Positions 50,227 to 57,553 of a stretch of DNA of 59,946 bases are shown one piece after another. The stretch's first letter is position 1, and each line of letters opens with the position of its first letter. Where the stretch lies: assembly GCA_020026355.1 (NCBI GenBank), contig JAHHQP010000011.1, positions 1 to 59,946 of the forward strand, written 5' to 3'. The notes beneath the pieces are model-generated. The model searched no databases and had not been told where the DNA came from. It worked only from the letters and a program-made list of their open reading frames with translations. The stretch comes from Bacteroidales bacterium. Lineage in GTDB: Bacteria > Bacteroidota > Bacteroidia > Bacteroidales > UBA932. The translations under genes and the position numbers were made by a program.

Positions 50227-51207
50227 ATGGACGTAGCTGTCATCAAATCATATCTGGGTCCCGTCTGGGATAGGGTCGGTCTGAAAATCAGGTCGGCCTT
50301 GTCTTCTGATATCGACCTGCTCAATAAAGTCAATGACAAGATCCTGGAGTCATCGGGCAAGCAGATGAGACCGATGCTGGCTCTGCTTGTGGGCAGAGCA
50401 TGCAATGGCGGTGAAGTGACGGAGGCGACCTGCAGGTATGCCACTGCTGTCGAGTTGCTCCACAATGCGACTCTCCTGCACGATGATGTGGCGGACAGCA
50501 GTGATTGCCGCCGGGGAAAGCCGACCATCAACAAGCTCATGGGGCCCTCCGTATCCGTGCTGATCGGAGATTACTGGCTGGTGAAAGCGATGGACCAGAT
50601 CCTGCAGGATGGTGAGGGGGATCCGCAAGTGCTCAAGATCTTCGCGAAGACTTTGAGCGATCTGGCTGAGGGGGAGATGCTCCAGCTGGAGAAGGCACAG
50701 AAGGTGGATACGGATGAAAAGGACTATTACCGCATCATTTACAGCAAGACCGGTTCTCTTTTCGAGGCGGCGGTCGTTTCCGCTGCCATTTCCGTCAAGG
50801 CTTCCTCTGAAGTGACCGAAGCCATGCGGAGATATGCCGTTTCCTTGGGGACCGCTTTCCAGATCAAGGACGATATTCTGGATTATGTCGGTACATCCTC
50901 TGTCGGGAAGCCTCTGGGCGTGGATATCGAGGAACAGAAGATTACCCTCCCTCTTTTAGGGGCGTTGAAGCAGGTCTCCCCGGAGAAGGAAAAGGAAATC
51001 AGGGAAAAGGTCAGGAATATGGGCAGCGAAGACTGCCGGAATGAAATCATTGACTTCGTACGGACTCACGGCGGTCTTGAATATGCGGCCGGTGAACTGG
51101 ACCGTTTCGTCAATGAAGCTGTGGAAGCTCTGGATATCCTTCCGGCTTCGGACGAGAAGCAGTTTTTGGTGGAAATGGCCCATTATACGGCGAAGAGAGA
51201 AAAATAG
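50227..51207 (+). CDS. polyprenyl diphosphate synthase
   Basis: A 326-residue all-helical prenyltransferase extending allylic diphosphates with IPP. The first aspartate motif is LLHDDVADSSDCRRGKPT (DDVAD near residues 82-86) and the second is FQIKDDILDYVG (DDILD near 217-221). Length and absence of the short-chain insertion suggest a long-chain (IspB-type) product, probably the side chain used by MenA for menaquinone; chain length is inferred only. holB starts directly after the stop. Confidence 0.93.
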   Translation: MDVAVIKSYLGPVWDRVGLKIRSALSSDIDLLNKVNDKILESSGKQMRPMLALLVGRACNGGEVTEATCRYATAVELLHNATLLHDDVADSSDCRRGKPTINKLMGPSVSVLIGDYWLVKAMDQILQDGEGDPQVLKIFAKTLSDLAEGEMLQLEKAQKVDTDEKDYYRIIYSKTGSLFEAAVVSAAISVKASSEVTEAMRRYAVSLGTAFQIKDDILDYVGTSSVGKPLGVDIEEQKITLPLLGALKQVSPEKEKEIREKVRNMGSEDCRNEIIDFVRTHGGLEYAAGELDRFVNEAVEALDILPASDEKQFLVEMAHYTAKREK

Positions 51208-52347
51208 ATGAGATTTGCAGATATAGTCGGAAATGAAAAGGCTTTGCAGGCTTTGAAAGGGATGGCGGACAGCGGAAGAGTTGCCCACGCCATGCTTTTC
51301 TATGAAAATGACGGCTGCGGAGCGCTTCCATTGGCCCTGGCTTATCTCCAGTATCTCAATTGTCATCATCATGTGGACGGGGACTCCTGCGGTCAATGTC
51401 CATCCTGTCGTCGGATGGAGAAGCTCATTCATCCGGACGTGCATTTCGTGTTTCCGGTGAATACCGGCTCGAAGTCTTCGGCTTCCGAGAAGGCCTCCAG
51501 CATCACTTCCGAGTATTATCTGAAAGAATGGAGGGAACTGGTGCTGGCCAATCCTTATTTTCTGGAAAATGACCTGATGGAAGCGATCGGGATCGAGAAG
51601 AAGACCGGAAATATCCTGATGTCCGAGGCGAAGGCGATCGTAGCGGGCATGTCCTTGACGGCGGTAGGGGACGGCTATAAGGCCGTGCTCATGTATCTGC
51701 CGGAGAAAATGAATGTCGCGGCGGCGAACAAGCTGCTGAAGCTGGTGGAGGAGCCACCGGAAAGAACCATCTTCATATTCATCACCCATGCTCCTGAAAA
51801 GGTGCTGCAGACCATTTTTTCCAGATGTCAGAGCCTCAGGGTTCTTCCGATGGAACGCTCGGCTGTGAAAGCAGTGCTCATGGATCAGTTTTCGGTCGAT
51901 GAAGAAGAGGCGGGCCGTCTGGCGCAGATTTCGGAGGGCAGTGTCGGTGTCGCTCTGGAAATGAAGAACCGGAATGCGGACTACACTTCGGACATGGATC
52001 TCTTTGCGGAACTGATGCAGGCGCTGGTCGCCCGGAATCTCCTCGGTGCACTGGAATGTGCGGAGACGATGGCGTCCCTGCCGTCCCGAGAGAAGCAGAA
52101 GGCTTTCTGCATGTTCATGGAGGACGGTTTCAGAAATCTGTTCCTGTACCAGCAGGGCATGCAGACCCTGGTGACGGTGCCGGAGTCCGAGAAAGAATTT
52201 TATGCCGGAATGGCGGAACGTATCCGCAAGAATTTCTGCCACAAGGCGATCAATAATATAGATAAGACGGTGGAACTGATTGACCGGAACGTCAATGCCA
52301 GAATCCTTTTCACAGACTTGGTGGACCGTCTTTTCCTAACAGTATGA
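51208..52347 (+). CDS. holB: DNA polymerase III subunit delta prime
   Basis: A 379-residue AAA+ clamp-loader subunit. It opens with FADIVGNEKALQALKGM; the P-loop is degenerate (YENDGCGALPLALA lacks the GKS/T), as expected for delta prime. A zinc module with three cysteines (CGQCPSC, about residues 61-67) is followed by HPDVHFVFPVN, and LLKLVEEPPERTIFIFITH with the nearby RCQSLR segment marks the family. It pairs with ricT 7 bases on, a neighbourhood known also from Bacillus. Confidence 0.94.
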   Translation: MRFADIVGNEKALQALKGMADSGRVAHAMLFYENDGCGALPLALAYLQYLNCHHHVDGDSCGQCPSCRRMEKLIHPDVHFVFPVNTGSKSSASEKASSITSEYYLKEWRELVLANPYFLENDLMEAIGIEKKTGNILMSEAKAIVAGMSLTAVGDGYKAVLMYLPEKMNVAAANKLLKLVEEPPERTIFIFITHAPEKVLQTIFSRCQSLRVLPMERSAVKAVLMDQFSVDEEEAGRLAQISEGSVGVALEMKNRNADYTSDMDLFAELMQALVARNLLGALECAETMASLPSREKQKAFCMFMEDGFRNLFLYQQGMQTLVTVPESEKEFYAGMAERIRKNFCHKAINNIDKTVELIDRNVNARILFTDLVDRLFLTV

Positions 52348-52354
52348 GTTTTTT

Positions 52355-53620
52355 ATGGAAAACAACGATAAAGAATCAAGACAATTCGACTGTTCCCGAG
52401 GCTGTACGGTGGAACGGAAACCTTCTGGCGAGACGGAATGCAATTACCGTCCCGGTTGCTGCAAGCTGGAGGTCTATGACTGGCTGGACGGTGTGAAGCA
52501 GGAACAGTTCGATGATTACTTCGAAGTCCGTTTCAAGAATACGCGTAAAGGCATTTACGTGAATGCTTCCGGCCAGAGTATCAAGATGGGTGATCTGGTG
52601 ATCGTCGAGGCGGCCAATGGGCATGATCTGGGCATCGTCACGTTGGAAGGTCCTATCGTCGCACGTCAGATGCAGAGCAAGAAGATCAATCCGGAAACGG
52701 CGGAATTCAAGAAGATTTACCGCAAGGCAAAGCAGTTCGATATCGAGAAATGGCAGGAAGCTATCGCCCGTGAGCATGAAACGATGATTCGTTCCCGTCA
52801 GATAGCGGAGGAACTGGGTCTGGAGATGAAGATTGGTGACGTGGAGTTCCAGGGAGACGGAACCAAGGCGATCTTCTATTATATTGCGGATGGTCGTGTC
52901 GACTTCCGTCAGCTGATCAAGGTTTTCGCCGAGGAATTCCGTATCCGTATCGAGATGAAGCAGATCGGTGCTCGTCAGGAAGCCGGACTCATCGGTGGCC
53001 TCGGAGTCTGCGGCCGTGAGCTTTGCTGCTCGAATTACATTTCCAGTTTCCAATCCATCACGACGGCCGCGGCCCGTGCTCAGGACCTGTCTCTGAATCC
53101 TCAGAAACTGGCCGGTCAATGCGGAAAGCTTAAATGTTGTCTCAATTACGAGACGGCATCTTATATCGATGCTCAGTCTTGTATCCCGAGGGTGTTCAAT
53201 CCGCTCGAGTTCGAAGATGGACAGGCTTATCTGATGAAGACGGATATTTTACAGGAAACCATGTATTTCTCCTATGATCCGCATTCATTGGCTTCTCTCT
53301 ATCCGCTCAGTGCTCAGGAGGTGAAGGAAATCATCAAGATGAACAAGAACGGTCTCAAACCGGAATCTTTGAAACAGGATATCGAGGCCGAACTTCCTGA
53401 ATTCATCTCGGCGGTCGGAGATGACAGCATCAGTCGTTTCGATGAGGCGAAGAAGAAAAAGAAACGTAGACAGAAGCCAGCTGCCGAAGGGGGAAGGAAG
53501 CCTGCGGCAGAGGGCGGCAGGAAGCCGAACGGCAACCGTCCTCGCGGAAACGGCAACCATCGGAGAGCACAGAAGCCAGCTCCGAAAGCCCAGAAGGGGC
53601 AGAAGGTTGAAAATCAATGA
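52355..53620 (+). CDS. ricT: PSP1 domain protein RicT (YaaT)
   Basis: A 421-residue protein with a PSP1 domain. Cysteines occur in conserved clusters: CNYRPGCCKLEVYDWL (about 30-45), GGLGVCGRELCCSNYI (about 214-229) and GQCGKLKCCLNYE (about 253-265). In Bacillus RicT joins RicA and RicF in a Fe-S-containing complex affecting mRNA processing and sporulation; the role in Bacteroidota is not known. The tail from about residue 365 is basic and low in complexity with an imperfect repeat (KPAAEGGRKPAAEGGRKP). It follows holB, its frequent neighbour. Confidence 0.93.
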   Translation: MENNDKESRQFDCSRGCTVERKPSGETECNYRPGCCKLEVYDWLDGVKQEQFDDYFEVRFKNTRKGIYVNASGQSIKMGDLVIVEAANGHDLGIVTLEGPIVARQMQSKKINPETAEFKKIYRKAKQFDIEKWQEAIAREHETMIRSRQIAEELGLEMKIGDVEFQGDGTKAIFYYIADGRVDFRQLIKVFAEEFRIRIEMKQIGARQEAGLIGGLGVCGRELCCSNYISSFQSITTAAARAQDLSLNPQKLAGQCGKLKCCLNYETASYIDAQSCIPRVFNPLEFEDGQAYLMKTDILQETMYFSYDPHSLASLYPLSAQEVKEIIKMNKNGLKPESLKQDIEAELPEFISAVGDDSISRFDEAKKKKKRRQKPAAEGGRKPAAEGGRKPNGNRPRGNGNHRRAQKPAPKAQKGQKVENQ

Positions 53621-53642
53621 CATGTAACCCTAACATCCATTT

Positions 53643-54404
53643 ATGGGAAAAGATAAACTTAGAAAATTCAGAGAAAACGAGACCTTCAAGTGTCTCCTTC
53701 AGCCGACAACTCCTGAAGTCCTGGGTACGGATCATCCGATCAAGGGACATTGGGGTGAAAGAATGTTCGGCAATGACAATCCTATCGTCGTAGAACTTGG
53801 CTGCGGCAAAGGAGAATATACCATTGACCTGGCACTCAGGAATCCGTCCTGCAATTATATCGGCGTGGACATCAAAGGCGCGCGTTTGTGGAAAGGTGCG
53901 AAGTATGCGGAGGAACATCAGCTTCCGAACGTGGCTTTCCTGCGGACTCGGATCGAGTTCATCGAGTCGCTTTTCGCGAAAGATGAGATCTCCGAGATCT
54001 GGATCACCTTTGCGGATCCGCAGATCGGAAGGGAGAAGAAGAGGCTGACCAGCCCGCTCTTTCTCAGTCGTTACCGCAACTTCCTGAAACCTGGGGGAAT
54101 CGTTCATCTGAAGACGGACAGCCGTTATCTCCATGAATATTCCCGCGCGATGGCGGAGCAGAACGGGCTGAAGATCCTGGCTTGCGCGACGGACATCTAT
54201 GACGCGGACAAGGAAAAGCTCTACAGCAGTCCGATGATGTCGGTCTGCGGTCAGAAAGCGGTGGAGGCTCTGTTTGAAGTTCAGACCTTCTATGAATCCC
54301 AATATCTGGCGCAGGGAATCGACATTACCTATCTGTCCTTCCTCATTGATCATGAGGGGGATTACATCAGCCCGGAATGGGACGAAGAGAAATGGGAAAG
54401 ATAA
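53643..54404 (+). CDS. trmB: tRNA (guanine(46)-N7)-methyltransferase
   Basis: A 253-residue SAM methyltransferase making m7G46 in the tRNA variable loop. The SAM loop is VVELGCGKGEYTIDLA (about 49-64) and the family motif ITFADPQIGREKKRLTSPLF lies near 121-140, in a position where many TrmB proteins read FPDPWPKKRH; the Bacteroidota group typically has this variant. It follows ricT by 22 bases and ends at a strong bidirectional terminator. Confidence 0.93.
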   Translation: MGKDKLRKFRENETFKCLLQPTTPEVLGTDHPIKGHWGERMFGNDNPIVVELGCGKGEYTIDLALRNPSCNYIGVDIKGARLWKGAKYAEEHQLPNVAFLRTRIEFIESLFAKDEISEIWITFADPQIGREKKRLTSPLFLSRYRNFLKPGGIVHLKTDSRYLHEYSRAMAEQNGLKILACATDIYDADKEKLYSSPMMSVCGQKAVEALFEVQTFYESQYLAQGIDITYLSFLIDHEGDYISPEWDEEKWER

Positions 54405-54437
54405 AAAAATCCGGAAGTTAGAACTTCCGGATTTTTT
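54404..54437. terminator. bidirectional terminator between trmB and smpB
   Basis: AAAAATCCGGAAGTT and AACTTCCGGATTTTT form a stem of about 15 bases with a 2-4 base loop, A-run before and T-run after. The smpB stop codon (54437-54439) lies at its edge. Confidence 0.9.
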
Positions 54438-54892
54438 TATCGGTGGAAACGCTCGATTTCTCGTTTCATGTCCTTTTCCTTGATGGATTGGCGCTTGTCG
54501 TACTCTTTCTTACCCTTGGCCAAGGCAATGAGCAGCTTCGCGTATCCGTTGTCGGCGATGTAGAGCTTGACGGCGATGATGGTCAAGCCTTTCTCCTTGA
54601 CGGCTCTGGCCAGCTTGTTCAGTTCCTTGCGGTTGAGCAGCAGTTTGCGGTCGCGTTTCGGGTCGTGTTTTCCCCAGCTTCCCCACCAGTAGTCCGCGAC
54701 ATGCATGTTCTTCACATACAGTTCGTCGTTGTTGAAATAGCAGAAGCTGTCCACCAGGGATGCTTTGCCGGCTCTGATGGATTTGATTTCAGTACCGGTC
54801 AGCATGATTCCCGCCTGGAAAGTCTCGAGGAATTCGTAATCGAATGAGGCTCTCCTGTTCCTGATCTCCACTTTACTCTTTGCTTTCGGCAT
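54437..54892 (-). CDS. smpB: SsrA-binding protein SmpB
   Basis: A 151-residue protein that carries tmRNA into stalled ribosomes. Family motifs: NRRASFDYEFLETFQAGIML (about 12-31), TGTEIKSIRAGKASLVDSF and LLLNRKELNKLARAVKEKG. The basic C-terminal tail (KEYDKRQSIKEKDMKREIER) fits the helix that enters the mRNA channel. Length is normal. Monocistronic, minus strand, promoter at 54917-54924. Confidence 0.97.
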   Translation of the reverse strand: MPKAKSKVEIRNRRASFDYEFLETFQAGIMLTGTEIKSIRAGKASLVDSFCYFNNDELYVKNMHVADYWWGSWGKHDPKRDRKLLLNRKELNKLARAVKEKGLTIIAVKLYIADNGYAKLLIALAKGKKEYDKRQSIKEKDMKREIERFHR

Positions 54893-54916
54893 AATCTCCT
54901 GTTTTTAAGTAGTGTG

Positions 54917-54924
54917 CAAAGTTA
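54917..54924 (-). promoter_or_regulatory. smpB promoter (-7 element)
   Basis: TAACTTTG on the minus strand 25 bases before smpB; divergent from the miaA promoter. Confidence 0.6.
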
Positions 54925-54955
54925 AGCTTTTTTCTTCGCTTGGTTCCAAATTTCC

Positions 54956-54963
54956 TATCTTTG
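54956..54963 (+). promoter_or_regulatory. miaA promoter (-7 element)
   Basis: TATCTTTG ends only 4 bases before the first possible miaA ATG (54968), so transcription would start at or inside that codon. This supports the later ATG at 54983 or a leaderless mRNA. Confidence 0.6.
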
Positions 54964-54967
54964 TTCC

Positions 54968-55915
54968 ATGAAAAATTGTGGAATGACAGATGTCAGGCAG
55001 CCTGCACCCCTTCCTGCGGCTGAAACCATTGACCCGGTACAGCTTAGGGAATTGTACCGTAAGGGGGAGATCGATCTGATCTGCGTGCTGGGACCGACCG
55101 CTTCGGGAAAGACAAGATACGCGGTCTCATTGGCCCGGGCTATAGGGAATGCGGAGATTCTTTCAGCGGATTCCCGGCAGGTCTATCGGGGAATGGACAT
55201 CGGGACGGGAAAGGACCTCTCGGAATATGAGGAGGTGCCTTATCATCTGATGGACATCGTCGATGCCGGCACGAAGTACAATATCTTCGAGTATCAGCGG
55301 GACTTCGAGGCGGCTTACCGGGAGATCGTGGAGCGGGGAGCAGTCCCTGTTCTCTGCGGAGGATCCGGACTTTATCTGGAGGCGGCGACTTGCGGTTATT
55401 CCTTGCCGGAGGTACCGCCGGACCCTGCTTTGCGGGCTGAACTGGAAGCAAGGCCGACCGAAGAACTGATCGCTCGGCTGGCGTCCTTGAAACCTTTGCA
55501 CAATTCAACGGACTATGATACCCGGAAAAGACTGATCCGTGCACTCGAGATCGCGATCTATGAGTCGGAACATCCGGTGGACCATACCCATTTCCTGCCG
55601 AAGAAGACTTTTTTCATCGGTACGCTCGTGGATCGCGAGGAAAGGAACCGGCGGATCGACCGCCGTCTGGATGCGCGTATTCAGGAAGGAATGGTGGAAG
55701 AGATAAAAGGTCTCCTGGAGCGTGTGCCCGCAGAAGACCTTATCTATTATGGATTGGAGTATAAGTATGTCACGCTCTATGCGACCGGTCAGCTGACCTT
55801 GGAGGAGATGCGTGAGCAGCTGGCTACTGCCATCCATCAGTTTGCCAAGAGGCAGATGACCTGGTTCCGTGGCATGGAGCGGAAAGGAATCCGCATCCAT
55901 TGGACCGAGGTCTGA
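54968..55915 (+). CDS. miaA: tRNA dimethylallyltransferase
   Basis: An enzyme of 315 residues (310 from the second ATG) that prenylates A37 of tRNAs reading UNN codons. The P-loop GPTASGKTRYA starts near residue 41, then SADSRQVYRGMDIGTGKDL (substrate binding), DTRKRLIRALEI and the C-terminal KRQMTWFRGME. The stretch before the P-loop is about 30 residues longer than in most MiaA proteins. The promoter position suggests the true start is 54983 (MTDVRQ). It is convergent with metK, whose stop is 4 bases away. Confidence 0.94.
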   Translation: MKNCGMTDVRQPAPLPAAETIDPVQLRELYRKGEIDLICVLGPTASGKTRYAVSLARAIGNAEILSADSRQVYRGMDIGTGKDLSEYEEVPYHLMDIVDAGTKYNIFEYQRDFEAAYREIVERGAVPVLCGGSGLYLEAATCGYSLPEVPPDPALRAELEARPTEELIARLASLKPLHNSTDYDTRKRLIRALEIAIYESEHPVDHTHFLPKKTFFIGTLVDREERNRRIDRRLDARIQEGMVEEIKGLLERVPAEDLIYYGLEYKYVTLYATGQLTLEEMREQLATAIHQFAKRQMTWFRGMERKGIRIHWTEV

Positions 55916-55919
55916 CCGA

Positions 55920-57254
55920 TCAGAGGTTGAATGCCTCTTTCACTTTATCTACAGCATCGAGCAGTTCCCAACCGAAGAACTGGACATATTCCTGCACCTT
56001 CTTGCCGTCGCGGATGAGAGTGACACTGTCCTTGTACGGTTTCCTTCCGACGTGTCCGTAAGCGGCCGTCGCTTCGTAGATCGGTTTCTTCAGGCCGAAT
56101 TTCTCGATGATCTTGGCTGGACGCAGGTCGAAGAGCGTGTTGATCTTCGCCGCGATCTCCGCATCCGTAAGCTGGTGGCCGGAAGCGTCTTTCGCTGCAG
56201 TGCCGTTCGTGTTCACGAAGATGCTGACCGGACGGGCTACACCGATGGCATAGGCAACCTGTACGAGCATTTCATCAGCAACGCCGGCGGCGACCATGTT
56301 CTTGGCGATGTAACGGGCCGCATAGGCAGCGGAACGGTCCACCTTTGACGGGTCTTTTCCGGAGAAGGCTCCACCGCCGTGCGCACCACGTCCACCATAG
56401 GTGTCCACGATGATCTTACGTCCGGTGAGTCCGGTGTCTCCATGAGGACCGCCGATCACGAATTTTCCGGTCGGATTCACGTGCAGGATATAGTCGCCCT
56501 GGAAAAGTGCGGCAGTCTCGGTCGGAAGACTCTCGATGAGCATCGGGAGGAGAATGTTCTGCACATCTTCCTTGATCTTCGCCTGCATGGCGGCATCCAC
56601 TCGATTCTGGCCGTACTGGTCGCAACCTTCCTTGTAGGTCATCTTGCCGAGGCTGGCCGGGGTGAACTCGTCATGCTGGGTAGAGATGACGATCGTGTGT
56701 ACCCTGACCGGCTTGTTGGTCTCTCCGTCATATTCGATGGTGAACTGGGACTTGGAGTCCGGACGGAGGTAAGGCATGAGTTCAGGAGTCTCTTTCCTGA
56801 TCTTGGCCAGCAGGATGAGAGCCTGATGAGACAAGGCCAATGGAAGCGGCATGTATTCCTCAGTCTCGCGGCAGGCATAACCGAACATCATGCCCTGGTC
56901 TCCTGCACCTTGGGTATCGGCATCTGTGCCGACGACACCGCGGTTGATGTCGGCGCTCTGCTCGTGGAGGGCGGAAAGCACGCCGCAGGAGTTCGAGTCG
57001 AACATATATTCTGCCTTGTTGTAGCCGATCTTGCTGATGACTTTCCGGACAGTGTCCTGAATGTCGACATAAGCGTTCTCGGAACGCACTTCTCCGCCGA
57101 CGACGACCAGTCCGGTGCTGCAGAAGGTCTCGCAGGCTACTTTGGATTCCGGATCCTGACGGAGGAATTCGTCGAGGATCGCGTCTGAAATCTGGTCAGA
57201 CACCTTGTCCGGGTGTCCTTCAGATACGGATTCTGATGTAAATAAGTAATTCAT
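55920..57254 (-). CDS. metK: S-adenosylmethionine synthetase
   Basis: A 444-residue enzyme making SAM from methionine and ATP. Motifs: SEGHPDKVSDQISDAILDE (about 8-26), GAGDQGMMFGYACRET (about 115-130, the GAGDQG signature) and GGAFSGKDPSKVDRSAAYAARY near residue 290-311. The start at 57254 (MNYLFTSESVSEGHPDK) is the family start; a longer frame reaching 57377 would translate through the riboswitch. The leader of about 150 bases carries a SAM-II-like aptamer and an intrinsic terminator, so the gene is probably shut off by its own product. Confidence 0.97.
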   Translation of the reverse strand: MNYLFTSESVSEGHPDKVSDQISDAILDEFLRQDPESKVACETFCSTGLVVVGGEVRSENAYVDIQDTVRKVISKIGYNKAEYMFDSNSCGVLSALHEQSADINRGVVGTDADTQGAGDQGMMFGYACRETEEYMPLPLALSHQALILLAKIRKETPELMPYLRPDSKSQFTIEYDGETNKPVRVHTIVISTQHDEFTPASLGKMTYKEGCDQYGQNRVDAAMQAKIKEDVQNILLPMLIESLPTETAALFQGDYILHVNPTGKFVIGGPHGDTGLTGRKIIVDTYGGRGAHGGGAFSGKDPSKVDRSAAYAARYIAKNMVAAGVADEMLVQVAYAIGVARPVSIFVNTNGTAAKDASGHQLTDAEIAAKINTLFDLRPAKIIEKFGLKKPIYEATAAYGHVGRKPYKDSVTLIRDGKKVQEYVQFFGWELLDAVDKVKEAFNL

Positions 57255-57295
57255 GATATTGTGTTTATAAAATCTCTCGGGGTGTTTCGGAGCAT

Positions 57296-57325
57296 AAAAA
57301 AGCCCCGGCATAGGATATGCGGAGC
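57296..57325 (-). terminator. intrinsic terminator in metK leader (riboswitch expression platform)
   Basis: On the minus strand GCTCCGCATA pairs with TATGCCGGGGC (57325-57316, 57312-57302) with one bulge and one G-T pair, followed by six Ts (57301-57296). It sits between the aptamer and the metK ATG, 42 bases before the start codon. Confidence 0.75.
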
Positions 57326-57341
57326 GAACACAAAAAAGTAT

Positions 57342-57395
57342 CATGATTTTAGCATTTTTTTGTGTGGTTGCAAGCATTCAAATCTCTCCACATAT
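57342..57395 (-). promoter_or_regulatory. SAM-II-type riboswitch aptamer
   Basis: Minus strand. P1 is TGTGG (57392-57388) with CCACA (57367-57363); its loop reads AGAGATTTGAATGCTTGCAA and the 3' side continues to ATGCTAAAATCA. The order GATTTGAA, GCTTGCAA, P1 3' strand, A-rich link, GCTAAAA agrees with the SAM-II (metA) consensus as I remember it. GATTT in the loop (57384-57380) can pair with AAATC in the tail (57349-57345), a possible pseudoknot. SAM-II aptamers bind SAM; placement before metK with a terminator behind supports product feedback. Known alphaproteobacterial cases mostly mask the ribosome site; here the design would be transcriptional. Confidence 0.72.
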
Positions 57396-57409
57396 CAGCC
57401 GATATGCGA

Positions 57410-57440
57410 CAAAGGTAAGCATAAATTTCTGAACTGCAAA
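57410..57440 (-). promoter_or_regulatory. metK promoter
   Basis: TACCTTTG (57417-57410, minus strand) with TTTG (57440-57437) 19 bases upstream: both boxes match the Bacteroidota consensus. The RNA should begin near 57403, within a small CATATC/GATATG hairpin at 57391-57406 that precedes the aptamer. Confidence 0.7.
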
Positions 57441-57511
57441 AAAGAATTCAGGTTATCAAATGTTTGCAAATGAAAAGAATTTTTTTTATTTTATAGATTC
57501 GATAAATGTAT

Positions 57512-57519
57512 TATCTTCG
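57512..57519 (+). promoter_or_regulatory. possible promoter of TonB receptor gene
   Basis: TATCTTCG, one mismatch from the -7 consensus, 34 bases before the receptor ATG. The region 57255-57553 otherwise holds only the metK leader and promoter. Confidence 0.45.
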
Positions 57520-57553
57520 CCCAAGTAACTTTATTTTTAATTAACTGAACCAT

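Noticed and set aside
48759..50540. 593-codon minus-strand open frame opposite the RND end, PG0541, trxA and outer membrane protein genes
   Set aside because: It covers four recognised genes and their promoter on the other strand and shows no family pattern.
50956..52242. 428-codon minus-strand open frame opposite the polyprenyl synthase and holB genes
   Set aside because: Antisense shadow of two clear genes; composition (His/Arg/Leu-rich) is typical of such shadows.
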